Positions 23,224 to 36,500 of a stretch of 64,000 bases of DNA are shown here, one piece after another (within the stretch, counting starts at the first letter, position 1; every line of letters begins with the position of its first letter). The stretch is from the NCBI RefSeq assembly GCF_000327385.1, contig NW_008710427.1, positions 314,887 to 378,886 on the forward strand. Direction: 5' to 3'. Made by a program: the position numbers and the translations under genes. The notes beneath the pieces are model-generated. The model was not told where the DNA came from. It ran no database searches and was given only the letters and a program-made list of their open reading frames with translations. This DNA comes from Lottia gigantea. Taxonomy: Eukaryota; Mollusca; Gastropoda; Lottiidae.

Positions 23224-25353
23224 ATGGAAGGATGGAATAAGTCGTATTCACCAACCTATAAAACATTAAAATGGTTATTGTGGTTATTGTCTGCCTTTTG
23301 TTTGTATCGTGAATTTAATGTTAAAAGAGTTAAATTAGTCTTTCAGGCTGTGTATGCTTTCATCCATTGCGTTGCGTGGTTAGTCTTTACTGGGAAAATT
23401 GTATGGTGTTTTATTGGGGCTGAGAATGTAATGAAATCTAAAAATGCTATTATTAATGCTGTTATGTTAATTATTACTTTATTGGGTGTTTGTTACATTA
23501 TATTTGGCTTCTTCTTTTTACCGAGAAAATTGAAGATATTTTTGAAAACCTGCGATGAATTAAGAATGGATCCACTGTTTCAAGTGTCATACGTGAATCT
23601 AGAAAGACGAATTAAAATTTGTACTATTGTATGTATCATACTAATGCCCTTGACTAGTGTAGTGTTTCTATTTACGAATCCACTTATATATGATTCATCT
23701 CGCAACTTAAATTGCTTACAATCACCGTTATTAGATAGATCCCACTGGTTTTTCACTTTAAATGGAATTCTTTATATCGTTTCTATTTTATTATTCTGTG
23801 GACATAAAATTGTAGTGCCTCTATTCTTCTTTTTTATGTGTTCAATTTTAAAGCTGGAATTTACGAGGTGTAATGAAGAGTTCTTAAAGTGTGTTGATAC
23901 CGTGGTTTCTGAGAGAAAAATACAAGATATTAAATCTCGATATTTTAAAATATCCAAGCTTGTTAAAGAAGCTGATGACGTATTAATTGTGTTCAGCAGT
24001 ATGTCTTTAACGATTGATGTTGGTCCCATCTGTGCGTATATTCATGGGTTTGTATACGTCTGGATGGACCCCACAGAAACCATCGCGTACGCCCTCGTCT
24101 GTTGTATGGCAGTTATTGATATGACTATTTTCTTGTTACAAGGTACCAGTCTGAATGAAAAGGTGAGAGTAAATTATTGTGTAGGACCCTAAATAACTTA
24201 TTAATTAGGTAATAATCTCATCCGTTCCTAGGGGTTATATCTGATAAATATCGATAAATAATCCTTTTTAAGTCCGAGTTGTCATGTGTTGCTTGCGTAT
24301 CAATTTAAGATTTTTATTCTTTTCAGTTAGTTCTTATTCCTTTTACATTGTTATACAATCTTGACATTATTTATATGATTTCTGCTATCAAATTTCAGTC
24401 TTTAGAATGTTTAGAAACATCAAAATTACTTGATACCACAAAACTAAATCAGAAAGCTCTGTCATCGGTAAGTTCTAGCATTGTTCACCGATTCGATTAT
24501 GTTTCAGTACCCTTATAAAATAAAGTCTCCATTCACAATCGATCGAAGCAGTGAGAATTCTTTTCTCATTTTTTTCTGTCAATTTGTAAAGGTTGTTAAT
24601 TTGTTCTGTATTATGAAAAAATAAATTGACATAAAAGTCAGTAAATTGCTTACAAATGTTATGATTGGATAGTGAGGTTAAATATTTTAATATGGTAATT
24701 CCAATACGAATACAAATTAATTAGACCATTTTCTAATTCTGTTTCAAGCTTGTATTATTTGTTGAGAATATGAAAGGAGGTGATATTGGTATCAGTGTGA
24801 TGAAGTTATTTATATTAGATAAAGCAGCAATATTGACGGTAAGCTTATTTAAATCCAGGCAACTCATTTTCCCCCTTCAGTAATGCTGGTAAAAAGGGCA
24901 AAGTAGCTTGAATTGGTTAAAAAAAAAAACAGAGTGTTAAAAGCTGTAAAAGTCATTTTGTTACTAGTCTTCATTAGCAAGTTTCGTATCTTTTAATGCA
25001 GATGTAGAATGCTGTAAAGAATTAAGTTCAAAGTTGAATATCGTACAATAATGATTGTAAATGTCGTTGGATGTGGACACTGTTCTGTTAGATACCATGA
25101 TGCTAGTTTAAGAATGGGTTTGGTCAAATTAGATTTCTTTAGAGAACCGATCTATCTACTTTCATTGTTCTGATATTATACAATTGTCGATTTTATCAGA
25201 TCATTGATTGTATCCCCAACCAAGTCATTACTTCAGAACCTATACGTCTCTACAAAAAGACTAATAAAATAAAGGAATTTGACCTCCATTTTTCAGATTT
25301 TTGGAACATTGATTTCTTATATCATCGTCATCATTCAGTTTAAACCTTCTTAA
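23224..25353 (+). CDS. Gustatory-receptor-like seven-transmembrane protein (GRL)
   Basis: Exons: 23224-24162, 24399-24467, 24749-24838, 25297-25353; all GT-AG, all phase 0, total 384 residues from the ATG at 23224. The frame is open further up to 23125 and an acceptor ends at 23138, so the true start may lie in an unseen exon. The large first exon has about six hydrophobic segments; a charged loop (SRYFKISKLVKEADDVL) precedes the sixth, as in insect gustatory receptors. Three small phase-0 exons follow, and the last ends G-T-L-I-S-Y-I-I-V-I-I-Q-F, fitting the TYhhhhhQF C-terminal signature with S-Y for T-Y. Insect family members are inverted-topology ligand-gated channels; ligand and role here are unknown. 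A polyadenylation signal AATAAA lies at 25471. Confidence 0.85.
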
Positions 25354-28300
25354 TAACACAAGACATTATTTCACGAGCTAAAGCCAATTGGCACACAATT
25401 GGTTTTGATGATATCTGGTGATACAGCATAGTTATTTTAGATGGTCAATATCTACAGGTCGTCCCTTTGCAATAAAATGGACAACTTTTGGAGTTCAAAA
25501 CTCAAGGCGGATCGGGTGATGAAAGAGGCCTCAGAACGTCTCGCGAATCAAAGCAACTCATTTGATCCGTAGCAGTGGACTAAGGGAGCGCTCAAATCGT
25601 AAAAATTGACCAACCACTAATAACAACTGCTATCAACTAGATAATCTCCGATCTCGACCGACATGTCGACTAGCAGATTCTATATTATATTTAGAGTAGA
25701 GTACGATTTACTGCAAGCAACGGGTGATCGTTGCCACCTTTAGTAAACTGGGATCATCGCCTACGATATCAAAATGTGGACACTCTTATTTCCAGTAAAT
25801 GATTCTTTGTGAAGGCAATACTGTTTAAACGTAACGAAATTAAAACTAAATCTGGTACTTACTGATGGTACAATTCCTCACCTATAAAAAGTCCGAGAAT
25901 CCAATATCAACAGCCTTTCACGACGCAACGTACTTTGGGCATATGTGTTTTATCAGAAATGATGAGTGTAGACTGACAGCTATTTTAGTCTTTTATATGA
26001 TGTACATAATGAATATTTTCAAGCCTTTTGACCTAATATAACATTCCAACGTAGCAGATTTCTTCATACAGTTATAATAACATAGTATTAAGTATATAGT
26101 GCTATGATATACTTAAACTTTTATATATACACACGATTCATTTACGTCGTTCAGAATATATATACAAACGTTCTGTTCATACATTCACCTAAACTTGACC
26201 CCTTTACATCACTTGATATTATATCACTTACTGATCAAAGAATTTTCTTTTTAAAAAATACAGACTGAACACCTAAATCAGACTAATATATTTACGCGCA
26301 CACGTTATCAAGTTAAGTTAACGGACATATAATTTGATTTTCCATCTGAAATAGAATTTTAATTAATCCGAGTTAATCCACATAATAGTACCGAGCATCC
26401 AAATTGTACGACTGAACTGCATATTTTTTAAAAATATGATGTTAATGATGATAAAATCATAACCTACTGATTTCAAATTACACTAAACCCTTGAACCATG
26501 ATACTAAACAATACAGATTGCATTATCTCTTAGTATTTATTTAATGCAACATGACATTTACAAACATTTATTTAGTGGCATATTTCAATTACCAAGGGCG
26601 TGCTGTGTTATTATTGTTTAACTGCGTCATCTTCTGTACCGTACTAAATATAATATAATGTAGGTCCTGGACATAATTGTACCTGTCATTAATTTACATT
26701 TACACTTACAGAAAATCAAATGTTTGTGATGTGTCATGATTAAATGGAATAGTAGAACTAAGAGATTATAACATGCTCACCTTGTGCTAGACAAACTGAA
26801 TGTAAAACGATTGCTACTAAAAATAGCAACTGTCACTACGCCATTATTCAAACACCTGTAATGTAGCAGAGCACCAACCGTACTGTACCTGTTCCCACAG
26901 TTCAGTTCAGACAAACTATACCATTTACTTTCCTATCACAGAAAATATTTAGGCTGTAACAGACCATCCAGTATTAACCTAGATAGCTATCATGTATACG
27001 GGTGTACTGTGGTAATCATAGAATAAACGCTAATCGATATTCTGACATACGTTACCTGACACATGGCACACAGTGTTAAGGTAGATCAGTAATACACATA
27101 CTTTATTTCACTCTGGTATTGATTCTTCTTATTACTGAATGTATGTCTTTCGTAACGTTACTTTCTGTTGGTCTGTTACGTCATTTTGAAAGATAAAAGG
27201 ATTATCATATAGGCCTACACATTAAAAGATGTTTAGAAGGTATTTGTGTTACAATAACTAAAATTATATTTATATATGTTACAGTAAATTGTAGCAGCAT
27301 TTTATTTTTAACTAATGTAACACTATGATTTTTATACTTTTTTGTCCCAAAATGTATCAGAATACAACGAACAGTTGTCCACCAATTCAGTCAGTTTGCC
27401 CCAAATTTGTACCTCAGTTTTGGGATGCTAGCGCTGCCACTGCGACGGACAGACATGGGTGACACCAATATACGCTCCACATTTGGATTCAGACCAGTAA
27501 TTCATTTGCCATCTGTGTAAATGTTAAATCACGAAATTCAACCTTCTATAACTTTTTCCAGATATCTCGTTGAAAACTTCCCAATATATCACATGAAAGC
27601 CTGGCTAATACTTAGTTTCTTGACAAAAATTCAATAGATCATGACCATGAAAATCTTGAGCTAGCCAAACTGAAAGTTGACCACTACATTTTATCAACAT
27701 CCACTTGACTGTCAATGCACACAAAAACGACCATTTTTAGAATTATCCTTCCGCATAAAAATCTCTCATCATCTCACAAAATCTGAAAGAAAATGCAATT
27801 TCATACATCAAATTCCTAATCTATACCAAAAAGTATTCAAAAATAGGCATGCAAAAACTCCAAAAAGGGAGGGAGGAAGAGGATTACTAAAAATAAAAAG
27901 TTTTAGTGGTCTGAGTCCACTTTATGTGAGCGTATAAAATGGTTTCATCATGTTCATCATTAATCAATCTCAGTTTTACTATTTATAATAAATGTTTTTT
28001 GATGTACTGCATATGGTAGATAAAAAACATTTGGCTGATAATTCAGTGATTTCATGAATTTACAGAATTTTACTAATAAAAATTTGTAAAAGTAAGACAA
28101 TTCCATCAATCAAAAATCTCGTCCAAAGAATACCAAAATCGGAAATAAAAGTTGTATAGTAGTGGACTCCTCGAAAGAGAAGTATCATATCAGTTGTTTC
28201 GAAAAGAGTAATCGGACAAAATTTTCCAGTAAAATGGTGTAAAGTTTGACAGATAATTCAAACTACACAACTTTATGCTGCAAGTCTGTAGTAAAATTGT

Positions 28301-30592
28301 GTAAATTCCCTAAGTGAAACGCGGATAACACGAATTTACTGGAAACTGGAAGTTCCATGTAATTTTTGGTTATCTTAGTTGATTTTAACATATATAATGA
28401 AGCTTAAGTTACTCGGGTTGGGAAAGCTTAGGAGAGGTTGACATTTACTACGTGATAAAACATAACTTTTTTTGCTTTTTTACAAATACCACCATCAAAA
28501 TCAGTCTCCTTAATCCTACAAGATTTGAGTTAAAAATGACATAAAAGAAACGAAATTGTATATTTTTATTTACAGACCCCTTTCTAGTAGTTAAAACAAT
28601 GTTCGGTAAAGTCTTGCTCAAATAAATGTTGCTTTCAATTAAGGACCTTTCGAAATCCAACGATGAAATCTAATAGAGTATATACAATGACGGTTTGTAA
28701 GAATATGTTTAAGAGAGTGAGGTCGATGGGAGATGATAAACATCAGGTCGGACGACAGACCACATTTACTTCTGCAATCTGCAACAATCGTGTCCGAAAA
28801 GATATTTAACTTTGATATTTTATATGATGAGATGAAAAAACTAAAAGTTTCCATTTTCCAAGTTTCTCATCAATGATCTTTGAATAAACACATTTCTTTT
28901 GTTTTTACAAAACAAGAAATACCACACTGCCACAAAGCACGCACCAGAACGTAACTTAATCTGAATTCCTGAATTCGGGTCACATGATTATTTCTTTAAC
29001 ATACAGAGGTGTCGGTAATGAAGAGGAAAAATCTCTGTTTGGTTCACTCTATTAACCGAATACCGAATTAGATGAATTGTTTGGTCACGTTAGGATCTGT
29101 AAGACGACGTGCTGAACAATCGTTCGCTGAATATGTTAGTTTTGCCGCCTGGCCGAGGCCATGAAAATATCGCAAGCAAATTTTCTCGAGAGGCATGCGC
29201 ATTCATTTACGTTAAACCCCTAAACACTCTTCTTTCTCAGCTCGACCAATTTCTTTCCAAATATTGAACGAATAGTTACATGCTTTCACTTCTTCACCCT
29301 TCTTCGCGCCTCTTTCAGAATCCTTGTGATGTACTTTCTCGCATACAAACAGATATTCCGCCGTTCGGATTGAATGTATTATTAAACGTTTCTTTGTATG
29401 AGAAAGATGAAATCTTGCATCATTTTAAACGTTATTTTAAGAGTTATAATGGTTTGTTGGTGGTGGATAGTTTACGCTTTGGTTAATATAGAAGAAGATG
29501 TAAATGTTATAATTATACTTCAGACACCACGGAATATCTGTCTGATGAAGTTTTTATTGGAATAGTAACTTGTTACTTTTTAACCACCACAATCTGTAGC
29601 ATGCCACAGGGTGGATATAACTTAAAAGTTTATTTAGATTCTTACTTTAGTTTGCTAGGGTAGGATATACACTCAAGATTACACGAGTTCCAAATTGAAA
29701 TACAACTTTTAGAGGTTTCGAAAACAATTTCCTACTGGGAAAATTTCCCCTTCTTCGGAAAGGTAACGAACACAACATTAATCTCAACACCAATCAACTT
29801 ATTGTTTCATAATTATGTTCAATCTATCAAAGATGAAACTAAAACTAGGAACTTTAAAATATATTTTAATACAAAAATGATTGATAAAATATTAACAATT
29901 CACAATTTATATAAAATCAGTAACAAATATATAAATCTACTGGATACTACATTCATTCATATTATATTCTTTCAAGGCATACATCGTAAAGCTCCTGATA
30001 AAACAATGAATTTCAAATTCACCACTTACAGTTACAAGTTTTACGCTTAGGAGGGATAAATCGGATTCATGGAAAATCTTTTACCAGGCCATCTCGTGAC
30101 CCATGACGGGTACCACAGGTCTTAGCAGTGGTTCAGAAACGCGTCAGTTTCCTTGCTACACGTGAAAATAAAAATTCATGCCCATGATTTCAAAGATTTT
30201 CAATGATTAACCCCACCTAACCTGAAAGTGGACTGTGGAGAGAAATAAATCATCGACCCGGTATGAGTCTTTCACAGTTTGGCTCAACCAACCCTCGTAT
30301 TGTTGACCTTGTCCACAGTATATTATGTATTGTACATTCATTCAAAGAAAAGCGTTATTTCTAATACCATAGTATTTATCACAATAAGGCACGTTTGTTA
30401 TATTTATATGATGTAGATTTGCTGCATTAATAGTAATACTGATTTGTAGCATAATTAGGTATAGCACATACCAAAATCAGAAGTCACTTCTGCGAGTGTC
30501 AGTCGTCAAGTTGTTTTATGACGCAGAAGAGTTATTACATTAAAATTAAGAATGATCACGATGGGTAAGTTAAAATCTTAAACGGCGGACCG
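25354..30592. other. Gene-free region between the receptor and tetraspanin B
   Basis: Convergent intergenic region. It holds a repeat right end near 27417-27490 with an inverted partner at 27901-27940. Short frames at 27677, 28448, 28639, 29280 and 29802 show no family resemblance, splice context or codon structure I can support. Confidence 0.5.
27417..27945 (+). repeat. Repeat right end whose hairpin is spread over about 400 bp
   Basis: GACGGACAGACATGGGTGAC and AATATACGCTCCACATTTGG (about 27445-27487) match the family A/B right end. The other hairpin arm (CTGAGTCCACTTTATGTGAG, then CGTATAAAA) comes only at 27910-27940. The arms TATACGCTCCACATTTGGAT and its partner are inverted repeats flanking about 400 bp of unrelated sequence. 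Confidence 0.55.
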
Positions 30593-33500
30593 TTATCGCC
30601 ATTTTGCTCTCTGTGCGTTTACTTGGTCTATTAAATTTCGGGACATACAAATGATGAAAATCTGGAAAAACAAAGGAAAATATAATATTAGATAGTTATT
30701 TAGAAAGTATTACTTTTACTAATACTTTTACTATTACAATGCAAATATTAGATTAAACATCAGACGGATTGATGACGTGAATTAAGACTAAGAGTAAGTT
30801 GAAAAGTATTTCAAGCATCTAATTGACTGTTAAAGATGGGTTTCCTTATTGTTTTAGTGTCAAATTAAGCAAACTATTTGATTAATTGTTGTTTCTAATG
30901 AATTATAATGTATTCTTAATCATTTCATCATGTTCTTATTGCATATAATAACCAATCATAAATGTCCATGTGTGTACTGCAGTCTGCATAAACAAAAAAA
31001 GACTTTTTTGATCTTTCTTGGTCGGTCACTTATTGGCATTCTGCTGGTAATTTCTTCTAATTTAGCTAGTTATGAATTAATTATGGACATGTGAGAAAAA
31101 CATAAATCATAAATGAAAATAAGGGAACCCATCTTTTATACATTTTTGTTGCTTTGCGACTGATGTTTGCATAGCTACTAATGCTGTTTTGCTTTTATGG
31201 AAGATTGCTTCAAAAGGCAGTCTCTATAAATTTTTGGGTATTGAAACGTTATGAAAAGGAAGTTATTTTACCTGTGGTAATAATATACCCAATGCTACCC
31301 CACCTATCACTAAGGAATGTGCATTAATCCAATCTCCGACTGCTTTTAAACAACCTTTAGTATATATCCGACTCAAATCGTTCTCTATAGTATTACCTTT
31401 CTAGAAGATAAAAGAATTGAGCTCATATAGGAAATTAAATTACAATATATTATTTGCAAATGATGACGGTCAACGCAATTACGTGTGAAAACATTTTCTC
31501 CATATCTCAAGTCATTTCAATAAGCCTTTTTCGATTTCTAGTCGGGCTTTTATCATCAAATTTTTGAACAAATCTAAATTTTTGCTTAGTCATTGGTTGC
31601 ACCAATATTCGTGAGTATTAGGCCTATATTAGTTGTCTCCCTAAACAGTACCCCTGGATAACTTGTACATAAAACCAACATAGACAACAGTTTGTTGAAC
31701 TTACCTCGTCTATTCTGTAAACATTCCCACCACATAATAAATTGATATTTTCACCCTGCAATAGACCATTATTGAATCATAATTATCATATTATTATTTC
31801 ACATGAGCTGACATAATAACTCGGATACATGACTTCTGCGCGAATACAACACTTTCCTGTGTATAGGCCCTTAAATTTGAGAAGGTTATACGCTTGGTTT
31901 TTGAACTTCAGAGATCCAATGAATGCTATATATAAGGGTAAGTGTATCTATTCACTGCATTATAATATACATAGAATTTGTTCTTACCGGCTTAAGATTA
32001 CAACAGGATGGTGGGACAGAACATTTTTCGGGACTTTTATTTTCTATCGAACAATTAAAATATAAATTTTTAAACCAATCCTTATAGCCATCATCTGTAT
32101 TGGACAATCCACAACATCCCAACTGTAAATACAAACAGAATCATCATTATACAAAAGAATTTTCAAAGTAGTGGTTTTATTTGCATGCTGCAATGTCAAA
32201 AAGTATAATATCGTATAAATGTATAAGGTCATATAGAACGTTCTTGACATGGGTCTAGAGTTGATACCTCTAAAATGAGGGCATTTTCATTGAAATCATT
32301 GAGTATTTTTTTTTTTTTGCTCTGAAATTTTTTCTCTATTCATTTAATATTTCCTAAGAAGTTGCTAGCCTTCTCTGTATTCATCAGTCGTTACTACAAG
32401 GCTACGAATCACACCAAGAAACCTACAATCCGAATTATTAAAGGGATAGGTTCTGTTTCATCAATCGTACCTTAGTCTCAGAAACACGACTTTCCACTGG
32501 ACTGGCCATTTATAGAAAGGATAAATATAGAAATAGAAAGTGAAATTTCTAGTTTGAGATATTTTTGAAGGAATTATGCAATTTTCGTACATTTCAAGAT
32601 CCTAATCAACCCCAAAATATGGTCAACCTGTCCCTTTATATATTGAAAAAATTTTAACATCATAAAAAATAAATGAATGAATGAAGTTTTACGTCCTACT
32701 TTTGTGCTATAACATTCATAGAGACGACATTTTCGTATATTGGTATGTTGACAAGCACAAGTAGGAGAAAATTAATACAAACAGGAAAACAATCAATAAA
32801 TACAGGAACTTACTGATTGTTGAAAACTGTCAATTAAATTCTGCATATCCGGATCATCTCGGTATTTCACTATAGCCTCGTTAAAAGTCTTTTCGGGAAA
32901 CAGATTCATTTGATCTCGAACATCAGGTGCGTAATAAAAAATGAAAGCCAATATCGCTAATACTATTTCTCCAACTAAACATAGCATAGTCACATAATAA
33001 AACTGAAATAAAAGATGCCTGCGTATAAAAAGGTCTATTGCTCTAAAATGTCCATTTGATACTCCTGTTTCCTTGAAGAACAGTAATATTGTTTAATCCT
33101 GTAACGCCCGTGTAAGAATGTGCCTGGACGTTTTGTTACAAAAGCCCAACATCATCACTAGAGTCGTGTCTTAGCCAACAATAAAAACTAATTTGTGGCA
33201 AATTGTACTTCGATCGTTTAGAAATTATTGATATTAAGAAACGAAACAACTCAACTTACAATTTTTAAAAATACTGTGTTTTCTCTGAGAGCTCCCATAC
33301 AACCGAAGAAAGCTAGACAGAAGATAATCGCACCAGAAACAGTTAATATACAGGCCGGATCAAGTAAGAAATCTATGACATCTCGTACCACTTTCTCCTT
33401 CAATACTAATATATAGGTACCAAGAGCAGTGAATGCTATACCAATTAACTGAAAAACAATTACATTTGATTACAATGGGTAATAACCCTGCTTGAAAATA

Positions 33501-36500
33501 GAACTATACCACGTATCAATGTATTAATGCATTAATACATTGGTGAATTTTGACATAAATCATGGACATTTATCTTCGCTATCTGAATTCGAGTCCCTCA
33601 AAATTAGTATTCGTAAGTTTATGATGTTAAGAATGAAAGTGAAACTTATGTCTTGTAAAATGTTTGGTGGAATATTTCATCATTTTAATATCCTAGCTGG
33701 TGAAAAACCTCATGTTGTGCGTTTGAAATGAATTTGTCTATAAAACCTTGTACCGAACTTGCAGTTCGTGCTGTATAGGTTTGATTATTATGATTCCATG
33801 CCTCGACCAGAGGAAAAGGTCGTGATTATCACAACACGCTGGAAAAAATTATAACATTAATGACAAATACTCGAGTCGATTTCTTGTTTTTTAGCATCTA
33901 CGCCATGACGTAGGTCAAATTTCATTTTCGGTAAAAAAAAAAAAACAATTGAGAATCATTCTGTAACGTGTCTGCCCTGCTCATGGTAACGATAATTTTC
34001 TGAAACTATTTTTGAGAAAATACAGCATCACATAAGATAATTGACAAGAAACAATGTCTCATGAACGAATTAGTATAATCAGATAGAAATATTCACAAAC
34101 ATGACAGATGTCGATTAATCCCGTATCACTTTCTAACGCGGATATAATTATAGGTCAAGTCTCATCTTTCCAAGTCATAAAACACGATTGTTATTTATAA
34201 ATGGAACGATACACGCAAATGACTTGTTTTAGTTGTTTAAAATCAATGTGACTTAAATAGACAAAGTTGCCCCCATAACATTTTGTCATTCTCTTTAAAA
34301 CCTCTTGCATAATACTGAAATTATGAACTTAAACTCCTTATTATTCCTTCACTTTAAATTATCTATAAGACAGCTTTAGTTGAAATCGAAATGCACGTAA
34401 CCTAACCCCTCGTCGATATGTAGAACAAAGGAAGGGGGACTCTATATCAAAAACAACGGTTTCAATTGCAAGATATGTTTTTACCAATCGTTAACGCTGA
34501 AGACTCTAGTGCTGATCAAAATATATTATAAAAGCAAACCTCTAAACTCCCCAAAGATAAAACCAGCCAACGCCCCACCCAACCCTTAACGTGACTAAAA
34601 CAAGTTATAATCGTGATAATATTTTAGAAAAAGACCTGAATAATATCTTTATCATTGTTGACTTTAGATCAGATTATCTAATGAAATACTAACCGACAAA
34701 TCACTCTTCCTGGTTAAAAATAAAAAATTTTACATTTAATAGTTCAAATTTCAATTCAAACAAAATATCTTAACGCTCTGAAAACAGAAATACCTTATCA
34801 AATCTATAAAGCCAAAACAATTTTTGAGGTAGACATAAAACCAATATCTGAGATCCCTCTCTTCCTTTGCCTTAACACTTGATTTGAACGACATATAGAA
34901 GCGAGGAGCACATATAACAAAAACACAAGACAATATTATGGAATATAACACACTTCTTTAAAGGTTGGGCACATAACGTTTCAACACAATATACACGTGT
35001 CGTCATCAGATGTAATGATGTAACTTATCTCATTAATTCCCAAAATATGATGGACCAAGCAAAAGCATTTCCACTGTAGTTTGAAAGTCATTGTTGTACA
35101 AAGAAAAGAGTGTGAGAATAATAATTAAAAACTGTTCTATAAGGAAACAAAGAGAATTTCATACTATCATAGACTGGACTGAGCGTAAATGCTAGGGAGT
35201 ATCTGTGGTATGCAATCTTTCTGGCAAGGGCAATTGAAAGTTGTTCTATGTCGTATAGGAATGAGACAGCTACCCCATATAATTTCCTGCGTAGCTACCT
35301 ATTTATTCAATATACTCTTTGGCTAACAAAGTTGACAAAATTTTGGGAGAATGTTCTCTGGGTCAATCTTGATCATTAACTGAGTCATCAACCTATTGGT
35401 AGTTCGGGTATATACCAAATATAGATTATTAACCATGTGGGTCTACATTGCTACAATTTGTATGGTTTAACCCCATACTGTAAAACATTAATAATAAAGG
35501 CAATCAATATTTGCTCAAGGTAATTCGAGCAAATAACATCGTGTGCAAACTTTCAAGGATCAAAGTTACAATGTAGGATATGTTAACCATCAATAAAATG
35601 ATTTGATATCAAATTCATGAGACACGATCTGACTTTAACAATAAATCTTTATAGTTTTTAGTCGTTTTGTGACGATTTGACCTTTTGTCCACTTATATTA
35701 AGAAACTTTATACCATGTCAAGGCCCTAATTTGACAATTTATCTCTTATCACCGAGTTGAACTTTATTGTTTAATTTCTAGCCGAATTTCTTAAAGTAGA
35801 TTTTGATCGGTTGAATGGAGCCAATAGCTAGACTTCAAGTCATAAGTAACTTCATTGTTAAAAGATAGATTGTCAAACAATGTAACATACTCATTTTCCT
35901 GATATAAAAATCACCAACTTTCAACTTGTCTGAGATCTCACCTATTTATTAAAATCAGATGACAATTCAAGCTATTCTCTCGGGCAAAAGGGCAAAGACT
36001 CAAAACCGTTCATCGAAACATGTCAATTTCAAACTCATCTGAGATCGCATCAGCCACATTAATACACAAACCGTTTTGTCAAGTTGGTACAGTAATGATG
36101 GAATTCAAGGACAAATAATCAAACCTGTTCGTTCGAACTCAAGTTCGCATGAAAATACATACGGAGTGTAGCCCCTTTCGTGTAAGAAATGTTTATAAGT
36201 GGGCGTATAAAATGCATAAGAGATCTAACCAAATGTTCTAGTACAATTTCGAAAGAGTTCCCCAAGGTAACACGAATAAAAATGATATCATAGATTAAAT
36301 TTCGCTTTTTTCAGGTACTCAAATTTGCAATATGAAAATATGACTATTACTTAGAACCTGTTTCTCTTGTTTACTTTCGTTTTTCAGATAATACGTGGAG
36401 TAATGTTTATTTAAAAACAAATAAAGAGTCGGACATCATTAATCAAAATTGTTGAAACCATAAATTTACAGCATTGAAGATTGTGTTTAGGGTCACTACA

